A DNA stretch of 64,000 bases from Achromobacter arsenitoxydans SY8 (GTDB lineage Bacteria; Pseudomonadota; Gammaproteobacteria; Burkholderiales; Burkholderiaceae_B): positions 1 to 64,000 of the forward strand of contig NZ_AGUF01000054.1 of assembly GCF_000236785.1 (NCBI RefSeq). The letters run 5' to 3'. Below the pieces are notes generated by a model. That model searched no databases and had not been told where the DNA came from. It worked only from the letters and a program-made list of their open reading frames with translations. A program made the translations under genes and the position numbers. Each line of letters opens with the position of its first letter. Position 1 is the stretch's first letter. Below are positions 8,783 to 19,682 of the stretch, piece after piece.

Positions 8783-9307
8783 ATGAACCCTTACATCCTT
8801 ACCCCCGACCTGAACGGCGAAGGGCTGCACATCGGCATCGTACGCGCCCGCTTCAATGAAGAGATCGGCCAGGCCGAACTCGAAGCGTGCCTGAAGGAAT
8901 TGGCCGAACTCGGCGTGGACGAGCGCGACGTGATGGTCGCCACCGTCCCCGGCGCGCTGGAACTGGGCGTCGCCCTGTCCCACATGGCCGAAACGTTTGA
9001 ATTCGACGCACTGATCGCGCTGGGCGCGGTCATCCGCGGCGAAACCTATCACTTTGAAGTGGTCAGCAATGAAATGGCCACGGCAATCACCCGCATCTCC
9101 CTCGAAACCGGCATCCCCGTCGCGAACGGCGTGCTGACCGTCGACACCGACGAGCAGGCGCAAGCCCGCGCCGCCGGCAAGGGCCGCGACTGCGCCCAGG
9201 TGGCCGTCGAAATGGCCAATCTGGTGGCGGCGCTGGAACCCGAGGAAGAAGACGAAGACGACGAGGACGAAGATTTTGACGACGAAGAAGACGACGACCA
9301 GCGCTGA
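8783..9307 (+). CDS. ribH: 6,7-dimethyl-8-ribityllumazine synthase with acidic C-terminal tail
   Basis: A 174-residue lumazine synthase that condenses the RibB product with the ribitylamino-pyrimidine, the penultimate step to riboflavin. Family signatures are [43 protein letters not shown] and [12 protein letters not shown]. Lumazine synthases are usually about 155 residues. Here the last ~22 are almost all Glu/Asp, ending in an acidic DDEEDDDQR tail, which is probably disordered on the outside of the icosahedral capsid or pentamer. The DNA encoding this tail is purine-rich and overlaps the start of nusB by 32 bases. It follows ribB in an apparent operon. Confidence 0.96.
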   Translation: MNPYILTPDLNGEGLHIGIVRARFNEEIGQAELEACLKELAELGVDERDVMVATVPGALELGVALSHMAETFEFDALIALGAVIRGETYHFEVVSNEMATAITRISLETGIPVANGVLTVDTDEQAQARAAGKGRDCAQVAVEMANLVAALEPEEEDEDDEDEDFDDEEDDDQR

Positions 9308-9779
9308 TAGCGCGGCGCAGGCCCGCGCCAACGCGCGCAGCGCGCGCCGCCGTGCGCGCGAATTCGCGCTGCAGGGCGTGTACGCGTGGCTGCTGCGCGG
9401 CGGCGAAGGCACGCAGGACGCCGGCGAGATCGACGCCCATCTGCGCGACACCGAGGATTTCTCCGAGGCCGATTCGCAGTGGTTCAAGACCTTGCTGCAT
9501 GGCGTGCTGCGCGAAGCGCCCACCCTGCGCGAACGTTTCACGCCCTACGTCGACCGCCCGCTGGCCGAGCTGTCGCCCGTTGAACACGGCATCCTGCTGA
9601 TCGGCAGCTTCGAACTGATCCATCACGTCGAAGTGCCGTACAAGGTCGCCATCAACGAGGCCGTCGAACTGGCCAAGTCGTTTGGCGGCACCGACGGCTT
9701 CAAGTTCGTCAACGGCGTGCTCGACAAGCTGGCCGCCGACGTGCGCGCGCACGAAGTCCAGGCTGCAGCTAAAAGGTAG
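9276..9779 (+). CDS. nusB: Transcription antitermination protein NusB
   Basis: A 167-residue NusB that binds boxA RNA with NusE (S10) in rRNA antitermination complexes. An all-helical core follows an Arg-rich N-terminus ([17 protein letters not shown]), with conserved [21 protein letters not shown] and [20 protein letters not shown] near the C-terminus. The start is a TTG at 9276 inside the acidic tail of ribH, so the first ten residues ([10 protein letters not shown]) come from the +1 frame of a GAC/GAA repeat. AGGA lies about 8 bases before the TTG. The ribH-nusB order is a common bacterial gene pair, and the overlap implies coupled translation. Confidence 0.95.
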   Translation: MTTKKTTTSADSAAQARANARSARRRAREFALQGVYAWLLRGGEGTQDAGEIDAHLRDTEDFSEADSQWFKTLLHGVLREAPTLRERFTPYVDRPLAELSPVEHGILLIGSFELIHHVEVPYKVAINEAVELAKSFGGTDGFKFVNGVLDKLAADVRAHEVQAAAKR

Positions 9780-9787
9780 GCCCCCCC

Positions 9788-9847
9788 GAGGCGCCGCGCG
9801 CCTCCCCCAGGGGGGGCGCCTCTGCGGACCGGCGGAGCCGGCTCCGC
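9788..9847. repeat. GC-rich intergenic palindromes after nusB
   Basis: GAGGCGC (9788-9794) and GCGCCTC (9816-9822) are inverted and flank CCCCCAGGGGG. They are followed by the perfect 16-base palindrome GCGGAGCCGGCTCCGC (9832-9847). The composition suggests a dispersed extragenic palindromic element of the sort common between genes in Burkholderiales. No second copy is seen in this window, so the repeat-family claim is an inference. Confidence 0.5.
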
Positions 9848-9864
9848 GCGGCCTGGATCGGGGA

Positions 9865-9912
9865 GGGCGTCTTGAATTGTGACGCCCGAACTCTTTTGGG
9901 GCGTCTTGTTTT
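9865..9912 (+). terminator. Terminator/attenuator-like three-arm leader before thiL
   Basis: Three alternating complementary arms are present: GGGCGTC (9865-9871), GACGCCC (9881-9887) and GGGCGTC (9899-9905), the last followed by TTGTTTT (9906-9912). Arms 2 and 3 form an intrinsic terminator hairpin for transcripts leaving nusB. Arms 1 and 2 form a competing hairpin that would prevent it. The layout is that of an attenuator 35 bases before the thiL start. No TPP-riboswitch core motif is recognisable, so any sensing mechanism is unknown. Termination of the ribB-ribH-nusB unit is the minimal reading. Confidence 0.6.
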
Positions 9913-9946
9913 GGTGCCGGCTGCTTCGCCGGACTGCGGAGTTGCC

Positions 9947-10912
9947 TTGGCGTCCGAATTCGACCTTATCGCGCGCTATTTCACCCGGGCGGCGCCTGAC
10001 GGCCTGCTGGGCGTGGGCGACGACTGCGCCCTGTTTCCCGTTCCGGCGGGCGAACAGGTGGCCACCAGCACGGACCTGCTGCTGGAAGGCCGACATTTCT
10101 TTCCCGACGTCGATCCGAAAGCCCTGGGGCACAAGGCCCTGGCGGTCAATCTGTCCGACCTGGCGGCCATGGGCGCTCGCCCGATCGGCTGCGTGCTCGG
10201 GCTGGCGCTGCCGCGGCTGGACGAGCCCTGGCTGGCGGCCTTCGCCGAAGGCTTCCACGCGCTGGCCGCGGCCCACGGCTGTCCGTTGATTGGCGGCGAC
10301 ACCACCCGCAGCGCGCATGATCTGGCGATCAGCGTGACCGTGTTCGGCGCGGTCCCGGCCGGCCAGGCGCTGCGCCGCGACGGCGCGCAGGCCGGCGACG
10401 ACGTTTGGGTGTCCGGCGATCTGGGCGCGGCCGACGTGGCCTACCGCCTGCTGGACGGGCAGTATCCCGCCAATGCGCCGCTGCTGGCCGCCACCCGCGC
10501 CGCGCTGGAATGGCCGCAGCCGCAGGTGGCCCTGGGTCTGGCGCTGCGCGGCATCGCCAACGCGGCGATCGACCTGTCCGACGGCCTGTTGCAGGACCTG
10601 GGCCACATCCTGGCGGCAAGCCGGGCCGGAGCCCGCCTGCAGTTCGCAGACCTGCCTGCGGCGCCCGCCCTGGCGGGCCTGGACGCCGCGCCATTGCGCC
10701 GCGCCCTGCTGGGCGGCGGCGATGTCTACCAACTATGCTTCACCGCGCCGGCTGCCCGGCGCGACGCCGTGGTGTCGGCCGCTGCGGCAGCCGGTGCGCG
10801 CGTGACCCGCGTGGGTGAAATCCTGCCGCAGGCTGGCCTGTCCGTCCTGGACGCGCAGGGCCGGCCGTTGGCGGACCTGCCTGCCGGTTTCGATCACTTT
10901 CCCGCGGCCTGA
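9947..10912 (+). CDS. thiL: Thiamine-monophosphate kinase
   Basis: A 321-residue kinase that phosphorylates thiamine monophosphate to the coenzyme thiamine diphosphate. The chosen start is a TTG at 9947, because GGAG stands 5 bases upstream and it gives the usual beginning MASEFDLIARYF. An upstream TTG at 9872 lies inside a hairpin. Conserved ThiL features are LLGVGDDCALF, the metal-binding TSTDLLLEGRHF, LAVNLSDLAAMGARP, LIGGDTTRS and AIDLSDGLLQDLGHI. It probably starts a run with pgpA and cinA. The attenuator-like leader may control it. Translation of this essential gene from TTG suggests low expression. Confidence 0.94.
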   Translation: MASEFDLIARYFTRAAPDGLLGVGDDCALFPVPAGEQVATSTDLLLEGRHFFPDVDPKALGHKALAVNLSDLAAMGARPIGCVLGLALPRLDEPWLAAFAEGFHALAAAHGCPLIGGDTTRSAHDLAISVTVFGAVPAGQALRRDGAQAGDDVWVSGDLGAADVAYRLLDGQYPANAPLLAATRAALEWPQPQVALGLALRGIANAAIDLSDGLLQDLGHILAASRAGARLQFADLPAAPALAGLDAAPLRRALLGGGDVYQLCFTAPAARRDAVVSAAAAAGARVTRVGEILPQAGLSVLDAQGRPLADLPAGFDHFPAA

Positions 10913-10948
10913 TCCGCGGTGTCCCGTCGTTTGCTGATTCAACGCCCC

Positions 10949-11485
10949 ATGTCCTCCACCGACAAGCAGTCCACTTCCATGCGCGATCGTTCCCGGGCCG
11001 CGTACCCCGCGCTGTCCTGGGTTTGCCGGGATCCGGGCCGCCTGATCGCCTTCGGATTCGGCAGCGGCCTTATCCGGCCGGCGTCGGGCACCTGGGGCAC
11101 GCTCCTTGCGTGGGCGATCTGGGTGGCCGCGGCGCCCGCGGCCACCGACCTGGCCATCGGCGTGTTCCTGGCGCTGGCTTTCCTGTATGGGTGCTGGGCC
11201 TGCCATCGCGTCGGCCGCGAACTCCGGCAGTCGGATCATGTCGGAATGGTCTGGGACGAGATGGTGGCGTTCTGGCTGGTGCTGTGGCTGACGCCGGCCG
11301 GCTGGATGGCGCAGGCGCTGGCGTTCGTGCTGTTCCGCACGTTCGACATCGTCAAGCCGCCGCCCATCAAGTTCTTCGACGCCCACGTCAAGGGCGGCTT
11401 TGGAGTCATGTGGGACGATATCGTGGCGGCCGGCTATGCCTTGCTGGTGATGGCGCTGGTGGCCCGCACAGGAGTCTTGGGATGA
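10949..11485 (+). CDS. pgpA: Phosphatidylglycerophosphatase A
   Basis: An inner-membrane phosphatase that converts phosphatidylglycerol phosphate to phosphatidylglycerol. About 178 residues from the ATG at 10949. GTG 10919 and ATG 10979 are also possible, and none has a strong ribosome site. Family features are the GFGSGLIRPASGTWGTL segment, the acidic DHVGMVWDEMVAFWLVL motif, and FRTFDIVKPPPIKFFD followed by GGFGVMWDDIVAG-like residues. About four membrane segments are present. The thiL-pgpA order is conserved in many proteobacteria. Its stop overlaps the next start by 4 bases. Confidence 0.94.
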   Translation: MSSTDKQSTSMRDRSRAAYPALSWVCRDPGRLIAFGFGSGLIRPASGTWGTLLAWAIWVAAAPAATDLAIGVFLALAFLYGCWACHRVGRELRQSDHVGMVWDEMVAFWLVLWLTPAGWMAQALAFVLFRTFDIVKPPPIKFFDAHVKGGFGVMWDDIVAAGYALLVMALVARTGVLG

Positions 11486-12048
11486 ACGATCAGCATGAAG
11501 GCGCGCGGACCAACCTGACGGCCGCGCAATTGTCGGAAGCGACCATCCTCGGCCTGTCCGAGCGGCTGGGCGATGTGCTGCGGCGCCAGGGATGGATGCT
11601 GGGCACCGCGGAATCCTGCACGGGCGGCCTGCTGGCGGGTGCGGTCACCGCCGTGGCGGGGTCCAGCGAATGGTTCGAGCGCGGCTTCGTCACCTACAGC
11701 AACGACGCCAAAGTGACCGAGCTGGAGGTGTCGCCCGACACCCTGCATCACTTCGGCGCGGTCAGCGAACCCGTGGCGCTTGAAATGGCCAACGGCGTGC
11801 TGCTGGCGGTGCCCGGCGCGCACGTGGCCATGTCGACCACCGGCATCGCCGGCCCCGGCGGCGCCACCCCGGGCAAGCCCGTGGGCATGGTGTGCTTCGG
11901 CTTTGCCAAGCGGGTGGGCGACGGCATCAGCAGCCGCGCGGTGACGCACGTGTTTCCCGGCGATCGCGCGCAGGTGCGCCAGGCCTCGGTGGAATTCGCG
12001 CTGCGCGCCGTGCTGGAATTCGTGGGGGCGCCGATCAACCGGCGCTGA
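11482..12048 (+). CDS. pncC: CinA C-terminal-type nicotinamide-nucleotide amidohydrolase
   Basis: A 188-residue stand-alone CinA C-terminal domain that deamidates NMN to nicotinate mononucleotide in pyridine-nucleotide salvage. Signatures are the GTAESCTGGLLAGAVTAVAGSS motif near residue 40 (shown here only as its family pattern), GFVTYSNDAKVTEL, GAVSEPVALEMANG and TTGIAGPGGATPGKPVG. The N-terminal MoaB-like domain found in full CinA is absent, as in many proteobacterial PncC proteins. It overlaps pgpA by 4 bases (ATGA), with an AGGAG about 10 bases upstream. A strong bidirectional terminator follows. Confidence 0.94.
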   Translation: MNDQHEGARTNLTAAQLSEATILGLSERLGDVLRRQGWMLGTAESCTGGLLAGAVTAVAGSSEWFERGFVTYSNDAKVTELEVSPDTLHHFGAVSEPVALEMANGVLLAVPGAHVAMSTTGIAGPGGATPGKPVGMVCFGFAKRVGDGISSRAVTHVFPGDRAQVRQASVEFALRAVLEFVGAPINRR

Positions 12049-12077
12049 AACCCGGCGCTGAAGTATCGGCGCCAAAT

Positions 12078-12125
12078 AAAAAGCCGCCGCGCCGTGCGAT
12101 TGCACACGGCGCGGCGGCTTTTTTT
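12078..12125. terminator. Bidirectional rho-independent terminator between pncC and pyrF
   Basis: A long GC stem (GCCGCCGCGCCGTG from 12083, its complement ending at 12118) is flanked by AAAAA on the left and TTTTTTT on the right. It can therefore terminate both the plus-strand pncC and the minus-strand pyrF transcripts. Confidence 0.93.
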
Positions 12126-12137
12126 GCGGAGCGCGGA

Positions 12138-12956
12138 TCAGCGCACGGCGTTGATCGCGTCGCGCAGGCCCTTGGCCGCGGTGGCGGCGGCCTGGCGCCA
12201 GTCGTCGCCGCCGCTGGCGTAGATGATGGCGCGCGACGAATTGATCATCATGCCGCTGCGCGCGGCGTTGGCGCCCGCGTTCACGGTGGCGGTGATGTCG
12301 CCGCCCTGGGCGCCGATGCCCGGCACCAGCAGGGGCAGGGCGTCGCCGATGCGCTGGCGGACGGCCGCCAGTTCATTCGGGAAGGTGGCGCCCACCACCA
12401 GGCCGCATTGGCCGTTGGCGTTCCATTTGTCGGCCACCAGACCCGCGACGTGCAAGTACAGGGGCTCGCCGTTGTCCATCTTCAGGAATTGCAGGTCCGA
12501 GCCGCCGGGGTTGGACGTGCGGCACAGGACGATCACGCCGCGGTCGCGCCACGCCAGGTAGGGCTCGACCGAGTCCAGGCCCATGTAGGGGCTGACGGTC
12601 AGGGCGTGCGCCTGGTAGCGCTCGTAGGCTTCGCGGGCGTAGTTTTCGGCCGTGGAGCCGATGTCGCCGCGCTTGGCGTCCAGCACGATGGGCAGGTCCG
12701 GGTGCTTGTCGCGGATGTGCTGGCACAGCGCTTCCAGCTGGTCTTCGGCCCGGTGTGCGGCGAAGTACGCGATCTGCGGCTTGAAGCTGCAGGCGTAGGG
12801 CGCGGTGGCGTCGACGATGTCGCGGCAGAACTGGAAGATGGCGTCCGGCTTGTCCTGCAATTCGCGGGGGAAGCGCTGCGGATCGGGGTCCAGCCCGACT
12901 TGCAGGAGCGAGTTGCTGGTGGTCCAGGCGTGTTCGAGTTTTTGCAGGAAATTCAT
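12138..12956 (-). CDS. pyrF: Orotidine 5'-phosphate decarboxylase
   Basis: A 272-residue OMP decarboxylase, the last step of UMP synthesis. It belongs to the longer bacterial type-2 group: [11 protein letters not shown] near residue 20, [19 protein letters not shown], the catalytic [19 protein letters not shown], and VGATFPNEL with [13 protein letters not shown] in the phosphate-binding region. The start is the ATG at 12956. A longer frame runs into ndh. It follows ndh by 7 bases on the same strand, so the two are probably co-transcribed. Confidence 0.95.
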   Translation of the reverse strand: MNFLQKLEHAWTTSNSLLQVGLDPDPQRFPRELQDKPDAIFQFCRDIVDATAPYACSFKPQIAYFAAHRAEDQLEALCQHIRDKHPDLPIVLDAKRGDIGSTAENYAREAYERYQAHALTVSPYMGLDSVEPYLAWRDRGVIVLCRTSNPGGSDLQFLKMDNGEPLYLHVAGLVADKWNANGQCGLVVGATFPNELAAVRQRIGDALPLLVPGIGAQGGDITATVNAGANAARSGMMINSSRAIIYASGGDDWRQAAATAAKGLRDAINAVR

Positions 12957-12963
12957 GGGGAGT

Positions 12964-14283
12964 TCAGTGCAGTTTGACCCGCGGGCGAGTGCGCCGCATG
13001 AGCAGGCGGGCCAGGGCAAGGGAGGCGGTACGCGAGGCGCCCAGCACCGCTCGGTGGTGCATCAGGTGCAGGCTCATGTACATCAAGCGCGCCAGTGTAC
13101 CGCTTACGAACAGTCCCCGTCCGGCCAGCTTGCCCATCAGGCTGCCGACGCCGGCGTCCTGGCCCAGCGAAACCAGGGAACCGTGGTCCTGGTAGACGTA
13201 GGGCGCGGTGGGTTCGGGCGCGTGGCGCAGGCGGGCCGTGAGCTTCTTGGCCAGGTAGTCCGCCTGCTGGTGCGCGGCCTGGGCCCGGGCCGGCACGGTG
13301 CGGCCGTCGCGCCAAGGCGCCGCGCAGCAGTCGCCCAGGGCCAGGATGTGCGGATCGGGGGTTTCCAGCCGTTCGTTGAGTTCAAGCTGGCCCAGCTTGT
13401 TCAGGGGCAGGTCCAGGTCGGCCAGCAGGGCCGGACCCTTGATGCCGGCCGCCCACATGCAGAGCTGGGCCGGAAATTCGCGGCCGTCGGCGGTGCGCAC
13501 GGTATTGCCGGTGACTTCGGACACGCGGCATGAGGTTTCCACGCGGATGCCCAGTTCGGTCAGACGGTTGGTCGCGGCGATCGAGATTTTTTCCGGCAGC
13601 GCCGACAGGATGCGCGGCGCGCCTTCGACCAGCGTGATGGCCAGGTCGCGTTCAGCGCGGAAATTCGGCAGGCCGTAGGCGCTGACGACGTGGCTGGCTT
13701 CGGTCAGCTCCACCGCCAGTTCGACGCCGGTGGCGCCGCCGCCCACGATCACCAGGTCCAGGCGGGCGGAGGGATCGCGCACCTTGGCCAGGTCCACCTG
13801 CGCCATGGCCTTGAGCATGGTCAGGCGGAACTGTTCGGCGTTTTCGGTGGTGTCCAGCGTCACCGCATGTTCCGCGGCGCCCGGGGTGTTGAAGAAATTC
13901 GAGGTGCTGCCCAGCGCCAGCACCAGTGTGTCGTACGCCAGTTCGCGGCGCGGCAGGACTTCCTGGCCCTGCGCGTCGTTGACTGCGCCCACCGTGATCA
14001 GGCGGCGTTCGCGGTCGACGCTTTCAAGCCAGCCCTGCGCGAACGTAAAACCGTCCATGTGGGCCAGCATTAGGTAGGAAAGGCCTTCCTGGTGGATATC
14101 CAGCGTGCCCGCGGCCGCTTCGTGCAGCGAAGGCTTCCAGATGTGGAAGGGGCGGCTGTCCACCAGGGTGATGTGCTGGCGGCCGTGGATGCGACCCAGT
14201 TTGGCGGCCAGTTCCAGGCCGCCCGCGCCACCGCCGACGATGACGATGCGCTCAGAGGGTGCTGACGTCGATTTAGGCATCAT
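12964..14283 (-). CDS. ndh: Type II NADH dehydrogenase (NDH-2)
   Basis: A 439-residue membrane-associated flavoprotein that passes electrons from NADH to quinone without pumping protons. It has two dinucleotide folds: FAD site [14 protein letters not shown] at residues 13-26 and NADH site [14 protein letters not shown] near residue 180. The LALGDCC motif places the flavin. The C-terminal ~60 residues are hydrophobic and basic, as expected for a membrane anchor. Length and motifs match proteobacterial Ndh, although the family overlaps with sulfide:quinone reductases. The catalytic cysteine pattern of those enzymes is not evident. Downstream, pyrF follows closely. Confidence 0.92.
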   Translation of the reverse strand: MMPKSTSAPSERIVIVGGGAGGLELAAKLGRIHGRQHITLVDSRPFHIWKPSLHEAAAGTLDIHQEGLSYLMLAHMDGFTFAQGWLESVDRERRLITVGAVNDAQGQEVLPRRELAYDTLVLALGSTSNFFNTPGAAEHAVTLDTTENAEQFRLTMLKAMAQVDLAKVRDPSARLDLVIVGGGATGVELAVELTEASHVVSAYGLPNFRAERDLAITLVEGAPRILSALPEKISIAATNRLTELGIRVETSCRVSEVTGNTVRTADGREFPAQLCMWAAGIKGPALLADLDLPLNKLGQLELNERLETPDPHILALGDCCAAPWRDGRTVPARAQAAHQQADYLAKKLTARLRHAPEPTAPYVYQDHGSLVSLGQDAGVGSLMGKLAGRGLFVSGTLARLMYMSLHLMHHRAVLGASRTASLALARLLMRRTRPRVKLH

Positions 14284-14331
14284 GGCTCCCAGTATAAATA
14301 GCGTCGCATCCCCGATAGGATGCGACCCGTG

Positions 14332-14730
14332 TCAATGCATGACGAAACGGCTGATGGCCACCCCCACCCAGACCGCTCCGGCGAAAATCAGCAGCAGCAT
14401 TACGGCCGCGCTGCCCAGGTCCTTGGCCCGGCCCAGGAGCGGGTGGCGCTCGACCGACAGCGCGTCGGCCAATGCCTCGATGGCGGAATTCAGCAGTTCC
14501 GCCGCCAGCACCATGATCACCACGCCCACCAGGAAAAAGACCTCGACCGTCGTCCGGCCCAGGAAGAACGCCGCCGGGATCATCAGGACCGCCAGCGCCA
14601 ATTCCTGGCGGAACGCCGCCTCGTATTTGACGGCCGCCTTCAGGCCCTGCCAGGAATAGCGCAGCGCATTCAGGACGCGGCGCGCGCCGCCAGTGCTTTT
14701 GAAGGGCGAGTGTTGCGGATCGTGGGTCAT
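14332..14730 (-). CDS. dgkA: Diacylglycerol kinase
   Basis: A 132-residue inner-membrane kinase that recycles diacylglycerol to phosphatidic acid. Family features are the N-terminal amphipathic RVLNALRYSWQGLKAAVKYE, the conserved EAAFRQELAL, and LAAELLNSAIEALADALS with the catalytic Glu and Asn, followed by KDLGSAAVMLLL. There are three transmembrane helices. The ATG at 14730 gives the usual length. A longer open frame to 14904 overlaps the divergent regulator and lacks support. No clear ribosome site is seen. It is divergent from the GntR-type gene. Confidence 0.94.
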   Translation of the reverse strand: MTHDPQHSPFKSTGGARRVLNALRYSWQGLKAAVKYEAAFRQELALAVLMIPAAFFLGRTTVEVFFLVGVVIMVLAAELLNSAIEALADALSVERHPLLGRAKDLGSAAVMLLLIFAGAVWVGVAISRFVMH

Positions 14731-14857
14731 GGAATCGGAAGAAAGCCGGGTGTGGCGGCTTTTTAACAGATAAGGGTTGCCCGCGTGACACGTCGCGAGC
14801 CTTTGGGCAAACCCTAATTGTGACCCAACGGAAGCAGGCGCAGGATTCTGGTCAATT

Positions 14858-14874
14858 GGTAAGGCCACTTTACC
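14858..14874. promoter_or_regulatory. Candidate GntR operator (GGTAA-N7-TTACC)
   Basis: An interrupted palindrome GGTAA...TTACC lies 28 bases before the GntR regulator start. FCD-type GntR regulators often bind short GGT/ACC palindromes, so autoregulation is plausible. No clear second copy is seen in front of the TRAP operon. Confidence 0.45.
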
Positions 14875-14902
14875 TTTTTGCCCTTTCATCCAGCTGTATT
14901 CC

Positions 14903-15610
14903 ATGCCGATTCAGACCATCGAGCCCCGCCGCTTGTACCGCCAGATCGCCGACCAGCTGCGTTTGCTGATCGAGGCAGGCGAGTTCCCGGCCGGCGCGCG
15001 CCTGCCGCCCGAACGCGATCTGGCCCTGAAACTGGGCGTGTCGCGCCCGTCGGTGCGCGAAGCGCTGATCGCGCTTGAAGTCGAAGGCTGGGTCGAAGTC
15101 CGCATGGGTTCGGGCGTCTACGTGCGGAGCCTGGCCGGTGCGCCCAGCGCCAGCCTGACCGCCGAAAGCCCGCTGGAAACCATCCGCGCGCGCCGCACCA
15201 TCGAAGGCGAACTGGCCGCGCAGGCCGCGCTCAATCCGGCGCCCGCGCTGGTGGAAGGCCTGCGCGAGGCCGTGAACGCCATGGAAGACGAGGCGCGCGC
15301 CGGCAGCGTGCCCATCCGCGGCGACCGCCTGTTCCACCTGCGCGTGGCGGAAATGGCCAACAACGCTGTGCTGGTGCGCGTGGTGGGCGAATTGTTCGAC
15401 GAACGCCACAACCCGCTGTCGGTGAAGCTGGGCGACTACTTCGAGAACCCGGACAGCTGGGCCGTCGCCATTACCGAGCACCGCCGCGTCATAGACGCCA
15501 TCGCCGCCGGCGACGAGCAAGGCGCGCGGGCGGCCATGCATGAACATCTTTCCTGCTCGTACGACCGCCTGACGGCCAGTTGGCCCGGCGCGGCCGAGGC
15601 ATTGCGCTAG
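14903..15610 (+). CDS. GntR-family (FadR/FCD) transcriptional regulator of the sugar-acid cluster
   Basis: A 235-residue regulator. The N-terminal winged helix (LYRQIADQLRLLIEAGEFPA, then LPPERDLALKLGVSRPSVRE) is followed by an all-helical FCD domain with metal/ligand-type residues (DRLFHLRVAEMANNAVL, ITEHRRVIDAIAAGDEQGA). This is the arrangement of UxuR, ExuR and LldR, which sense hexuronates, aldonates or hydroxy acids. It precedes the TRAP and catabolic genes on the same strand by 151 bases, and I infer that it represses them until the imported sugar acid is present. The identity of the inducer is not visible. Confidence 0.92.
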   Translation: MPIQTIEPRRLYRQIADQLRLLIEAGEFPAGARLPPERDLALKLGVSRPSVREALIALEVEGWVEVRMGSGVYVRSLAGAPSASLTAESPLETIRARRTIEGELAAQAALNPAPALVEGLREAVNAMEDEARAGSVPIRGDRLFHLRVAEMANNAVLVRVVGELFDERHNPLSVKLGDYFENPDSWAVAITEHRRVIDAIAAGDEQGARAAMHEHLSCSYDRLTASWPGAAEALR

Positions 15611-15761
15611 ATAGCAGACACCCGGCGGCGCGCTGGCGCCGGCGGATCGCAGTCGCAGTATGAAGGTGCAGCTCAGTAGGTGAAATCCATATGTAAAACA
15701 TGACGCGGTCCGGCCAAGGATTCCATCCGCCGCGCCCGCCACCTCAAAGAGAGGAGACAAC

Positions 15762-16736
15762 ATGAAGCCAGGCAACGCTATCAAAGTGCTGTTTGCCGCC
15801 GTCGCGCTAGCCGTCAGCGGCTCCGCGCTGGCCCAGACCAAACTGAAATGGGCGCACGTGTACGAAACTTCCGAGCCCTTCCATACCTCGTCGGTGTGGG
15901 CGGCCCAGGAAATCGAAAAGCGCACCAACGGCCGCTATCACATTGATGTCTATCCCGCCTCTCAGCTGGGCAAGGAAAACGATATCAACCAGGGCCTGAC
16001 CCTGGGCACGGTGGACATGATCATTTCCGGATCCAGCTTCGCCGCCAAGACCTTTCCGCGCATCGGCGTCACCTACTATCCCTACACCTTCCGCAGCCCC
16101 GAGCACCTGATCGCCTACACCAAGAGCGACATCTACAAGGAACTCACCAGCGGCTACGACGAAAAGAGCGGCAACCACATCGTCGCAACCACCTATTACG
16201 GCACGCGGCAGACGACGTCCAACCGTCCGTTCAACAAGTGCAGCGAAATGAAGGGCCTGAAGATTCGCGTCCCCGACGTGGCCGCGTATCTGGCAATGCC
16301 GCGCGCCTGTGGCGCCAACACGGCGCCCATCGCCTTCGCCGAGGTCTACCTGGCCCTGCAGAACGGCACGGTGGAAGCGCAGGAAAATCCGCTGACCACC
16401 ATCGAGGCCAAGAAGTTCTACGAAGTGCAGAAGAACATCATCCTCACGGGCCACATCGTCGATCACCTGAATACGGTCATTTCCGGAAAGCTCTGGAAGA
16501 GCCTGTCCGCCGAGGACAGGAAGATCTTCTCCGAAGTGGCGCAGCAGGCCGCCGAAAAGGCGTCGGCGGAAGTGGCCGCTTCCGAAAAGAAGATGGTCGA
16601 GGTCTTCAAGAAGCGCGGCCTGACGGTGGCCGAGGTCAATATCGACGACTTCCGCAACACCGTGCTGGAGAAAGTGCCGTTCAAGCAGTACGGCTACGAA
16701 AAGTCGGATTGGGAAAAGATCCAGGCGGTGAAGTAG
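15762..16736 (+). CDS. dctP: TRAP transporter solute-binding protein (DctP family)
   Basis: A 324-residue periplasmic receptor with a Sec signal (hydrophobic core, ASALAQ cleavage region). A strong GAGGAG ribosome site precedes the ATG. DctP features are KWAHVYETSEPFH near the mature N-terminus, FPASQLG-like VYPASQLGKE, and the carboxylate-binding arginine region LKIRVPDVAAY followed by NGTVEAQENPLTTI. It would capture a sugar acid and deliver it to the DctQ/DctM pair encoded next. The surrounding uronate/aldonate enzymes suggest hexuronates or hexonates as ligands. Confidence 0.94.
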   Translation: MKPGNAIKVLFAAVALAVSGSALAQTKLKWAHVYETSEPFHTSSVWAAQEIEKRTNGRYHIDVYPASQLGKENDINQGLTLGTVDMIISGSSFAAKTFPRIGVTYYPYTFRSPEHLIAYTKSDIYKELTSGYDEKSGNHIVATTYYGTRQTTSNRPFNKCSEMKGLKIRVPDVAAYLAMPRACGANTAPIAFAEVYLALQNGTVEAQENPLTTIEAKKFYEVQKNIILTGHIVDHLNTVISGKLWKSLSAEDRKIFSEVAQQAAEKASAEVAASEKKMVEVFKKRGLTVAEVNIDDFRNTVLEKVPFKQYGYEKSDWEKIQAVK

Positions 16737-16800
16737 GCCGCCAGGCGGGCCGCCACGGCGGCCCGCCAGTCATCACCCGAATCCGGACGAGGGGAACTCC

Positions 16801-19649
<2,849 letters not shown>

Positions 19650-19682
19650 ATTCCCATTTACCGCAGCAACAAGGAACCTGCT

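Noticed and set aside
9780-9946. TPP riboswitch before thiL
   Set aside because: No recognisable TPP-aptamer core, only hairpins; reported instead as an attenuator-like leader.
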